Origin: Ascoidea rubescens DSM 1968
Taxonomy: Eukaryota; Ascomycota; Saccharomycetes; Ascoideales; Ascoideaceae
Reading direction: 5' to 3'
DNA: 64,000 nucleotides
Assembly: GCF_001661345.1 (NCBI RefSeq)
Contig: NW_017962918.1
Location: 186,001-250,000 of the forward strand
Below, in pieces: positions 34,713 to 45,210 of this stretch. The first letter of the stretch is position 1. Every line of letters starts with the position of its first letter. The notes beneath the pieces were generated by a model. It was given only the letters and a program-made list of their open reading frames with translations, was not told where the DNA came from and searched no databases. The position numbers and the translations under genes are program-made.

Positions 34713-37700
34713 ATGAGCCAAATTGCGAATGCTCCCTTGCTTGTATCAGAAAGACAAATTAAAGCAGCTAAATGCATTGTTGGATTGGTCCTTCAATGTT
34801 GGTGCTCTGCCGATATGTCCTTTGGTTCAAGATATTATCAAAGATGGTGTTTTCATCCGGAACATGTTGATTAGGACCAAATCCATTAGTCACTAAATCG
34901 GATAAGAACAACATCTTTAATGAATTCCATTGTCAAAACCCTTGGGTTACAATGCTGATGGTGTTTCTTCATTTGGCGAAGCTGCTTTTGTTAAGCATAA
35001 GAGCTGCGCTATGAAAGCTGCTACTAGACATCCAAGTTCTCCATAATTAGAATTGGTGAAGGAAAGATTTTGGCGATCCATCATAGCGTTGATACATTTG
35101 ATTATAGATGAGGGCTTACAGCGATCGGCGCAGTTGGAAATGAACAGCTCAAGATGGCAAATCAGAAATAATGACTTTCCATCTGTGTCGCAAAAAGTAA
35201 TAATTCTTAGCTACTATTTGTACCCTGTTTTTTCGAGTAGGATCATAAGTTCTAGCAATACTTTGGCTGCGGCGGTTCTTGATGACACCACATTCATTCA
35301 GATGCGGATTGGTTGCGGATTGGAAGTAGCTAGGGAACCGATGGTGAACCTCAACGAGCTGTGCAATGACATTAGTGTCTTGTAAAGAGTTTGTGCTAAG
35401 GCTGAATCGTTCAACAATGAAGCAGGTCATGCCGAACTGATTGCTGCTTCGCGGCATCTAGCGATGAACTCCAAGAAAATTGTACTGTGATGGAGCTGAA
35501 TGTATGATTTTGAGAGAGCAATTACTGTGCCTCTAAAGGTACCCATCTAAGATCAATAGCAGATGCTGCAATTAAAGGAGGTGGATTTCGCTCAAAGCAA
35601 ATGCCGGTAATAAGAATGCTGCGTTGAGTGGCGTAAGCGCGGCTTCAGCGTTAAATATTTGGCTTATTGCCATATGTGGTGCGTCAACATTTAGTTCATC
35701 ATGAACCTAAAGATCATGGACCAGTGATTGACTGAACAATCATTTGCAAATGAATGGCTTCTCTGTTAACGCTGGCTTGAAATGTCCGTCTTTTCAGGAA
35801 GGAGACGCCAGCCAATTTATTAATAACTCGTCCACAGCGGGGTCGGTGGCTGCGCCTGGTTGTGATCTTGATAATATTATTGGGCTAAAAAATGTCCTTT
35901 GTGTCGTACATAACTGTCATTCTTTCACTAATCATGTTGGGAATTTAAAATATGTTGCTGTTGTGCCGATTGGTTTACGACCATTAAACGATGCCACTTT
36001 GGCATATTGTTTTAAATGTAATAAACAGTTGCTGAATAAAACGCGCCATGCTGTGCGATTTTGTACTAGATTTGAATTTGTGGTGGCAACTGAGTGATGG
36101 CAATATAAAGCAAACAAAAAGAAAAAGTCTGTTCCTTATGACTAGCTTTGTGATTATTCCGCTAAATTTTGGCCGAGAACAATTACCTGAGAGACACAAC
36201 AATGAGGTTGAATCAAATTTAGGCAATTATGGTTTGAGTAATTGGGCGATTTTTCCAGTGCTATTGATATTTTTGATTTGCAACAACTTGGGTGTTCTCA
36301 TGACTAATGCTTTGGAAATAGTATTGTGGATGAAAATCGTCTGTTGGTAAACTCAAGGACTTTGGCCGTGATTCAAATTAAAAGTTCGCCACATTAGTGA
36401 ACCAATCCAGGTGACGTGATGCGGCGTTCTCTGTGTTGATGTACGCTTGAGCAAGAAATGAAGAGCATACTGAATGAGAATCGGTCTTTAAAGCCGTCCT
36501 GTTGTCAGCGTTCATTCTCAATTTGATAAAACTTATTCTTCTTTCAATGATCCATTTTTTGCTGCTATCCATCTAGCAATCACATCCGCCGTTTGAATAG
36601 CACCTGCTGCTGCTGCGGTATTGGAGAAGAATGAGTCAACTGACATCAATGGCAAGATATTGAAACTGACATTTCATGGGTGAATACATCTTATGATCAC
36701 AACATTCTAGATCTTCAACCTTTTGACAACAGCTCAAACAATGAGAATGATGATAGTGCAAACTTAATGAATTGAATTGAAAAAGTCTGTTGCAGCCACC
36801 GATGATCTTCCATAAGTGTGTGATGCTAACGGTGGCTCCTAGCTTTATATGGATTGGATTGCCGGATCTGAAACAGTTTGCCATGAAAATCTTGAAAACA
36901 GAAAAATATACTTGTATAGTTTTGAAATGAATGAAGAGATGCTGTTACAGCCAGGACTTTGGGAGCTTCGCGGATTTGCACATTTGTCCCTTGGACGTTC
37001 TCTCCGGTCTTCTCTGGTGACAGTCGGTGATACAACCAATTTCCTTCTAAAGGAGAAAGCTGTTCTGTTCTGTGTTTTTCTTCCATATTCAAGTCATCTA
37101 TTTAGAATTGTATGATGGAATAGCTGCCGCAAGGTCTTGTCTGACATATTTTGGTGCCGCTCTTATCGTCCCTAGAACTTCATTTCAACACATGAGAGGC
37201 ACAAAGAGCAGACTTCGTTGTGATTTACGTCGCACAGATCCCATGATATTATATTAGGGAAGAAAGGTTGATAAAGTAAAAGAATATAAGAGCGATCGGA
37301 ACCCATTTAGTACCAACAGGTTTATATTTCTCAGTGTTACGGAGGATGATCGGTGAATGACTGTTGGAAACCAAAAGTTCACATCACGGAAAATGACAGC
37401 TCCCCATTAAGCCATTGATGGGACCGCAGATGTTTCTGTCAATGATCATTAACATTTCAAGAGCTTGATAACGACTGTTCATGTTTGCCGGCGCGTATCA
37501 GGTGCCAGTGCGGAACACCGACTGGAGAAATCTGCTCACTGGCACCCTTCAATGATGTGGAATCGTAGCTACTGGTGTGCAAAAGACATCCGATGGGGTG
37601 AAACACATGGGTGGATTTGAAACACTGCGAAACGCGATAATTGACGAAGGCTTTTTTAACCTTCAAACAAAGAAGCATTGCGTCAGTTTTGTCATCCCGT

Positions 37701-38640
37701 CTGTGGAACCATAGCCAACCTGTTGGTTAGTTCTATTGTTGGCAAAAAGCCAGCTGAGTAAATCATTGCAAAGGTTTCACTCAAGGAATTCAATATGAGC
37801 CAAAAGTTACTTAAGAACAAACGAGTATGATTACTACCGAATATTCTAATCCAACGCTGAAGGAAGTTCTTTCCATAACAAAGTGAGGATTTTGGAGATA
37901 TAATTGAATAGCAATAATGCAATGCAACGGTGACGGTTCTTAAAAGCAGGTGTTGGCGGTCAGTAGATTGAACATATTGGAAAGCAGTAGAATAACCTCC
38001 AACATGTGAGAATTCATAATAGACTGATAAATCCAAGATGACACCAATATCAAAACCCATTGAATCAACATTTCAATGAATGAAACAATTCAATGAATAA
38101 ATTTCTTGATTGAGATGTTTCAGTAGTGCTGGATTAAGCCCATAGTAGCAAATCCAAAGATTTACTTAGTGATTCTATTCTTGCCAGTGAAGTAAAGCCA
38201 TTGAACGCCCCTATCTTAGAGTGAAAGCTGATTAAAATATGATTGCAGCTTTGGGGTTCATGGAAACGTTAGACAAGTTCATAACAAAAATGGGAGTACA
38301 CTGGACGGATAATATAGCATCATCCCTACCGAAATAATTGAAAATTTGGATGATGATCGGAAACTCAGGGCCCCATCAGAGAGAGAAATCAACTCACAAT
38401 CACCAATCCGCAAGGCCACTGATCCATGGATTGAGGTCCCAACTAACTTGCTTTTCGTTAATGGCATTTTATATCCAACAACTGACTCTCAATCACCATT
38501 TTGTCCAGCCAAACCACTGTGACAGGGTGGAACAAAAAGAAGTGAGTCATTTGCAGCAGAACGCAACAATTCAACAGTTGATAAAATTATTGATGGATCT
38601 TCCCCATTTTAATCAAATGCATCATACGTGGGTAAGACCA
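34713..38640 (+). mobile_element. Ty1/copia fossil G, near full-length internal region
   Basis: It starts ATGAGCCAAATTGCGAATG, the clearest family gag start (MSQIANAPLL). A pre-integrase segment lies at 35744-36097 (IIGLKNVLCVVHNCHSF), a DINGK-type linker motif near 36640, and the alanine-rich motif TYFGAALIVPRTSFQ at about 37139-37185. RT and RNase H should then run to about 38.6 kb; these parts are poorly readable. The length of about 3.9 kb agrees with A and E. It is broken throughout and old. Confidence 0.75.
37501..37546. repeat. Perfect 10-bp inverted repeat inside fossil G
   Basis: GGTGCCAGTG (37501-37510) and its exact complement CACTGGCACC (37537-37546) enclose a 26-base loop. The pair could form a hairpin. 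It lies in the RT region of G and may be chance or the trace of a small insertion. Confidence 0.6.
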
Positions 38641-38699
38641 TGAAAGGGTTCAAGATCGTTTATGTTACCCGCGACTGAGTGACCTCAATTTACATCTCT

Positions 38700-41600
38700 T
38701 AATGCATTATTCAATGATCAATATCTATTGATTGCGAAATCCCGTGAATACTCAAACCAAGATCAAATGCAAGATAGCAACTCATAGTTGTTCCGATATC
38801 CTTCAGTTTCCGCACTTAATTAAATTTGATGTCAGCAGGTTGATTTTGGGATCGGAGAATCCCGGGAAAGTGGGGTCATCTTGAAATGTTGCAACCATGA
38901 GATGGTGTTGCGTTGTTGAAAAATGAAACCCTCTTCTTAATTTCAAAGAATATGGGGCAAAAACGATTGGAGTACACTGAGGATAATTTTGTAACGGCAC
39001 AGATCATATGTTTGTAGTGGAAGTATTCATTGGTGTGATTTCAAATCATTTAAACGATAATCTGCGTTAAGAAATCAGAGAAACTCCAACTTTAGAAGAG
39101 CGGGTTAATATCACCCTCACGTGATGCAGTCGGGCAATCTATTTTGATAAACCTCCATTCAGCTACATGATGAACCAGCAGCAAGGACTCAAACACTGCA
39201 ATGTATAATAACTAAAACAAATATGTCTTTTTAGTTAATTCTTTTAAGCTCAAAAATATTTCAGGAACTTGCCTGGGTCTGGCAGAATCATCAGTTGCTG
39301 CTGACTTCACTTCCGACCGCGGACGCGATCTAAGAGATTTTATTGGGACAAACCATCAGTAAACCGGAATGTATTGCTTTCAAAGGTTGCCTTCAGCTCA
39401 GATTCACCAGCAACCGCGCACAACGGGCATGCAAGATTGGGATTAGCACAGGTAGCGGCAAAAGGGCAGCAGCCAAATAAGTTTTGAGAACCTGCTTCAG
39501 TGATATCACTTGATTGATTTTCGTAGTATTGAAGAAGTATCGTATCTGATCAGTATAATTTTGAGAAGTCTCTTGCTTTCACCAATTTAGTAATTATCAA
39601 GCTCAGCATCATGTGTGGACATTAGCAATTTGATCAATATCGTAGGTGGATGTAGCCGTTTGTGTTGAATCTAATTCATCGCCGACTGGACGATCTGTCT
39701 ACGAATCAGTTTATTACGCGTCAATATATTTGTCACCGTTGTTGCTGTTATCATATCATGATCCGTGTGAAAGAATTGGAAATACGATATTGTTGTCATT
39801 GGTTGCAGGGAGCTCCAATCCCCCGTAACACCAGTAGAAGAAATCTTAGCTGCAGCTGCAGACGGCTTTGTTGCCGGCATTGCAGCGAATGATCCATATT
39901 TTAAAACAACTTTGATTCATCAATAGCTCAATAGAAGCAGGCAAGAACACATTGAATAAGTTCATTGAGGACTACGTTGGCGTTTCATCTCATGTCCTGG
40001 CATGGAAAACACTGAAATGACTTCCAACAACTATTTTGGTTCTCCAGCTGTGGTTGGCGGTGGTGCCATAGGAATCACATCCTGCTACTTTATCATACGG
40101 CGGTTCGTTTTCTTTCTTTATATTATTCAATGGAACCTGTGAGTCGAGCGCCTTGGTCGGGGAGATTCATGATTATCAAAAATTATCCACTCATCGGAGC
40201 TTCATTCAATAAGTACTACGGAAGATTTGCTGCAAATAACATCGGATTCGATTGTCTGAAGATTCTCTTTTGCCAAAGCTCAGCACTCGGTTTTGAAGAC
40301 GCTCCAAAACAAGATACAATTTCTCTGCGAACACTTCATATTGAGAGTCCGTTTGAACACCTTGGATGGAAACTGCGTATCGGAACAGAAACTAGGAACC
40401 GCTTTTTCCTATATCTGCTTAGTTATCCTAAGATAGTATAGCAACCTGCCAACAGAAACAGCTGGCGATGGCCACGCTTTATCCACACTTGAAAAGGAAA
40501 AGCAGCGGTGGCTATGTCCTGAAGAAGACTTATTCACTTTCATGATTGGGGTTCCATTCTCTCAAAGCTGACTCCGTGATCATCGAGCAGCCGAAGTGCC
40601 ATTTATCTTTGCAATATCATTTGTAACTCTCTCACCTGGAACTCGTAGATGATCATGCTAATTGGTGATGTTGAGGGGGGAAGAGTGATAGGGCTTCAAA
40701 AAATTAATATAGCGGCGATTCTGCACTGTGGCTATCCCATGCACTATTTAGACAAGCACAATCAGCTTAGAATGATGATCAGGGCGGTAATTTAGAGCAT
40801 CTGATGGCGAAAAATAATTACGACTACAGGGAGCATGAAGCATACGCCCCTTTGATTTTCCCTTCTTGTGCAACAATGTTGCATTAGCTCCTACATCAAG
40901 AAAAGCGACACTAACACCCGCAATCTGACCTGTATGAAAAAATAAGTTGCTGATCTTCTCATTTTCAGCCCAAAACCTTTTAGTTCACGAAATCTAAATA
41001 ATCCGTTTTGTAACTGACCATGGGCTTTCTTGTCACGTTGATCGACCAAGAAACTCTGCGGCTACAATAATCTAGAGGCTTCCATCATGGCCGTTTCGGC
41101 AGAACAACAGCCTGGAGCGCATCATCCAGCAGGGATTGATTGTGGAGCACAGCAGTCACCACCTCAACATTCCTTCCTGAAACCTCGGTAAAATCTCATT
41201 TCAATCTAATTTAACTTTATTAACATTTTCTTTCCGACTTAGGCTAACCGCGATGAAGCTGAGCGACCACCAAATCCTTCATCACCAAATTTATTAGCCA
41301 GCTCGCTTGCATTACCCAACACAAATTTGCAGAAGCAGTATGGCGATTGAGAACCAATTCCGCGGTGCAGACACCTCCTATCGAAGCAGCATTTAAGCTA
41401 GACGCAGCATGGTTTGCATTGGACACCCTAATAATGTTACTACGGATTTCAGTAACAATTGCATTATAATTTCTCATATTGGATAATGTATTGCGCCAAA
41501 CACTAACAGATAGTGACATGGCATGAAAATTAAAAGCTCAACACAAGTCATTGATTAATCCTTTTGCAAATTACATATTATGTGACGGCCAATCCAGCAA

Positions 41601-41900
41601 TTGTGTAGCACCTTTTGCACTACGGCCGAAATTAATTCCGGGGTATCAAACAGATCGCAAATCAATGAAGGACTTTGTTGACTAATTCAAAGACAACCTC
41701 ATTAACAGGAATATAGGTTTTATAGTTAAAGACTTAAAATATCTAGTAAAACAGAGCAGTCTGAAAACGGAAGATGCAAACCCAAATCGTACCTCGCGCA
41801 GGATTCATTACTTTCTCGACTATCTCCTAGCGGACATTTCAAATTTGGTTCATTGCCTGCGGATCCCAACCGACAATTATTGGTTGAAGCAAAGAAGTCC
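38700..41900 (-). mobile_element. Ty1/copia fossil I, partial (RT part to gag)
   Basis: The minus strand shows an alanine-rich motif region at about 39490-39430 and a protease-side block at about 40940-40870. The block reads HTGQIAGVSVAFLDVGANAT, comparable with LSGLIAGIGDTIIQVKDIG in F. A gag-like open frame lies at 41519-41244 (WRNTLSNMRNYNAIVTEIRS). Spacing between the marks agrees with E and F and puts the gag start near 41.9 kb. RNase H is not seen at the left side. It is old and broken. Confidence 0.6.
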
Positions 41901-41959
41901 TCTTTAAAGAAGAACGTACAAGTCATCACCCGGTCCTTCAAAGAAAACTTGCTTAGTCC

Positions 41960-43460
41960 ATGGGCCATCACGGCGGCGGACAAGTGACACAGACCAGAAG
42001 ACCGAATGATAATATCAGGGAGGCTTACAACAATTCTGAGCTGCAGCCAGTGATTAGATCCATGTCCTTATCGTTGGTTAGTCCTCAATTACTAGAAAAA
42101 CCAGTTAGCTATTGTTTGGTGATTGTAACGAAGGCCGCACGAACTACTAGATTTGCGTGACCGCAGAGGTTGCAGAAAAATTTAGTTCAATTGAGGCATT
42201 TGATTATTCGGTGAGATTTATCAACTTATTTGATATGCTAAATTTTGAAGTGGTTTTTGCTGTTGAAGGCTCAAAGACAATTTCTGTTCATCAAATCAAT
42301 CTGACAACTGTTTTCGTCATTGTGATACCGGAACCAAAAAATATCACCTTAAGTATTTACGCTTATCAATTCTCAGAGAAATTGAAAGTTACCCCAATCA
42401 ATTTTAGGATAGGCATTCTTGTTCAATTACTGGTGAAAAACGGTACATCATTTGTAATTGTTGCTTAAGAAGAGGTTCAAGTGAACTAGGTTGGTTTTGT
42501 CTCTCCACAATCAAACGGTGCTCAGAAAGGAAGAAGATATGTGAATCATAGTATCATTTCCCGGTTCATCACTTGCCCAGGAGAACTTCGTCAATGCATC
42601 TCCCAAGTTCATAGTTCAAAAAATTAGTTTTCGCGTGTCTTTGCGTTGTTTTCTTGGTCATTATGTTGCTGATCCTCAGGCCAGTGCTTTCGTATCTCAG
42701 AAGAGGTACATCTGGCTGCTAAGGCAACTGATTTAATTTGAAGAGTCTCTTTTGCCGGCAATACCCACCAAAATTAACTCTTTCAAAGAGGTAGTTGAAT
42801 CAGTTGCTTCGGCGTTTGTTTCAGAATAGCATGATAATAGAAATGCATTCATGAATGACTGAAAACTGATGCAAACTATTACCGAACGATACAGTCTTTC
42901 CTGTTTACTTATTCAGTCGATAGCTTGGTCCACCAATCAATGCCCATCAAATACGTGGTAGCAGAGGGTGAAAATATACAAAGTCAAATCCATTATCTGA
43001 TCACCACAAAGCTGCTCGCATTTGAGCGGTGAATGGAATGATTGAGAATGATACGGTGATACGGACAATGGTGATCGGAACTCGGTTGGTGGTTCTACGT
43101 TGTTCAGTAGTCAGAAAGCTGTTTGGCTCTAGTCTTGAATGCACGCTTCATCGTCCATGGTGCTGTGTGGAGTTGAATGGATGCTACTCACTGAATAAGT
43201 AAAATCAATGCTGAGTGTGTCGGAGGGTCTTCAAATGGATTGCTAGAACTGTTGAGATACTAAAGATATATTGTCATGTCATTGTGCTGTCCCTTCCATT
43301 GACTAGCCAGCAATCGCAGGCACTCATGACATTTCTCGAATGCTTAACATCTTATTGGGCGGCCGTGTGATGTCCATAGAGTCTTGGAAATGTTGATACT
43401 AAAGCCGATGCAGTTGAGATACTCCCCCAAGGACTTGGTGATCCAGTGAACTAATATCTC
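41960..43460 (+). mobile_element. Ty1/copia fossil K, partial (RT and RNase H)
   Basis: RT fingers are clear: KPVSYCLVIVTKAARTTRFA (about 42100-42157), then TAEVAEKFSSIEAFDYSVRF and VVFAVEGSKTISVHQINLTT (42160-42315). They match LPVGCKWVF.VK.DA.G...RYKARLVAQGFSQIEGFDY...F and LAVAAS....HQ.DV.TAF. RNase H is less clear to about 43455. No gag or integrase of this orientation is seen: it begins where the 5' end of I is expected. A T-rich tract follows. Confidence 0.8.
42120..42470 (+). mobile_element. RT core of copia fossil K
   Basis: The 103-codon open frame at 42157-42468 has EKFSSIEAFDYSVRF, VVFAVEGSKTISVHQINLTT and VFVIVIPEPKN. It corresponds to copia QGFSQ..G.DY..TF, LLALAA.....HQMDV.TAFLNG and the following IYM.QP.GF. 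The order and spacing fit RT fingers to palm without a gap. Confidence 0.88.
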
Positions 43461-43765
43461 AATTGATTGCGTCAATTTATTAATTGTCGAAGTCTCTAGA
43501 TTGCAGCTCCACGTGGATTTACTTTTATATATTTTTTATTGCTCATTTGATTTGTGGTTCACTGCCGTGCACCAATGATATTGATTTGACTGAATGAAGG
43601 TGGCAATAATATTTTCTCACAGGTTTCAATTAAACTCTATTGCGGGTCGCTACTTCAATTTAGAAGCTACATTTCTCTGTATGAAGAATTATGTCCATTG
43701 TCATTTAATTTGCATATCTTTGTTGATTAAGTTCGTTTTGTACTTCAAATGAAGGGATGAGTCTA
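43460..43765 (+). other. T-rich 3' tract of fossil K
   Basis: About 0.3 kb after the pol end is rich in T (TTTTATATATTTTTTATTGC and similar), as after A and D. A purine-rich AATGAAGGG near 43747 may mark the polypurine tract. Confidence 0.4.
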
Positions 43766-44645
43766 TAAAGGTGTCCATGACTGTAGTTTCAGCAGAGATT
43801 GAAAGAAGTTGCGGCACGGCACCAAAGATACAAGTGAAGGAATCAACGGCCCCCAAGTCATTCTTCACGCACGGAGCAGAGGAATCAATGATTCCTCATT
43901 GCTTGAATACTTGGAGAAGCCATGCTAGAGCAACAAAAGAGGCAGGATATCAAGTAGACCAATGATCCTCACACCAATGGATTGTAGTTGGATCGGCGTA
44001 GAATTGTCTTTCATCCCTTTCGCTGGACCCGTGCCTAGCATTCCAAAGACCATTCTTTGCATCCACATGATGTGGCTGCTCGGCCATCGACAATAGTCGC
44101 TGCAGTGGATATTTAATGTTCTAGTATTGATCCAATCGTCTGGTGTGAGAACACCTCGTTAAGGGTACTGCAAACATGAACGAAGTCATCAGTCGGTCCC
44201 TCGGAATCTATCAGAGGGCTGCTTCGGCGAAGTTCCGCTTTCGTAGCATGTTAGTTCTAAGAAAAGCAGAAGATTAGCTCCGTTGTCAAAAATTCTTAGT
44301 AATATTTTCAGCTAAAGATGTATATAAAATCTAACACCTACAAATTGTGGCCAGCCCCTGCTAACAACCACTGTGATTGATCACTCATCTTAACGGTTTG
44401 AAACGAGTAGCAGACCCGGGGCACCTCATTTCTCCTTCAGCAAGCTCAAGCAGCTCCCTTTGTCGAAGTAGCCGGCCTGCGAGGAATGGGTTCATCTTGT
44501 CGACAAGAGAACATTTGCTGCGAAAGACAAGTCCTTTCGGCCGATTGGCTAGTTGGAATCGATGACAAAAAGTGGTTTTGATGATGAAGCCAGGGGCGCG
44601 TTAGCGGCCGCAATCTCGAACCTCGGTATTGCAATAATAACCATT
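43766..44645. other. Region without a recognised gene between K and J
   Basis: It is less AT-rich than its flanks. A TATA-like GTATATAAAATC lies at about 44319-44330. Short open frames (43771-43965, 44377-44565) show no family; the second is serine- and arginine-rich (SASSSSSLCRSSRPARNG). Since K and J face each other tail to tail, parts are expected to be their 3' LTRs, but I could not pair them. Confidence 0.3.
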
Positions 44646-44723
44646 TGAAAATGAAAATGGTTGGGAATGTCCAAGAGCTGACAGGTGAGTTGAATTGGTA
44701 GAAATCGTCCACCCCCTGAAAAA

Positions 44724-44906
44724 ATGAGAACTCGAAACGCATTTCCGTCGCCGGTTAAAAAAGATACTGCGGTAGCTCCTTTGCTCGCCTCTACTTACGA
44801 TCGCGAGCTCTCATGTTTCGGATCCACTGATCTAGTTCCAATAGAGTTCTCCGATAAAAATTATGCGTTAGCGAAAAACGAAATTCTGCCAACAGCACAA
44901 AAATAA
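44724..44906 (+). CDS. Unassigned 60-codon open frame with ATG
   Basis: It starts with a true ATG and ends TAA. The protein begins MRTRNAFPSPVKKDTAVAPL and ends AKNEILPTAQK, hydrophilic and without a recognised motif. Just upstream, a second ATG (44651) opens a short frame that runs into CAGGTGAGT (44682-44690), a perfect splice-donor consensus. Alternatively this is part of the J 3' LTR on the other strand, or chance. Confidence 0.15.
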   Translation: MRTRNAFPSPVKKDTAVAPLLASTYDRELSCFGSTDLVPIEFSDKNYALAKNEILPTAQK

Positions 44907-45139
44907 ACGCATCAGTCGAAATTCACAACTCTAAATAACGTGATTGTTACTACTTTACAATCGAAGCAGTGGAACTTTAACAGCATCACTTTTCAACAGT
45001 TGCAGCAATACTATCACGACAGTCAGTCAATGTAATGCATATTAATTCCGTAAAATAATCAAGACAATTTCAGTAATGAAATAATGATTTATTAGAGCGG
45101 AAGCTGCGCAACCAAAAACACCCACTACAACTAAAATTT

Positions 45140-45210
45140 GAATCAGCGAAGTACTTTAATCATATATTTCAGCACTGCAGCACTGAGCGGCTTGGTCATC
45201 ATATCAACAC
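45140..45210 (-). mobile_element. Pol C-terminal tail of copia fossil J
   Basis: The minus strand reads AGVDMMTKPLSAAVLKYMIK, matching the copia RNase H end V.DMLTKPL....F..... It fixes the 3' end of the J coding region at about 45140. A-rich sequence follows toward 45.05 kb. Confidence 0.85.

Noticed and set aside
35053-35457. Overlapping frames of about 100 codons on both strands
   Set aside because: Both fall in the gag region of fossil G and match nothing else.
40130-40441. 103-codon plus-strand frame with ATG
   Set aside because: It lies opposite the integrase region of minus-strand fossil I and shows no domain; most likely an antisense shadow.
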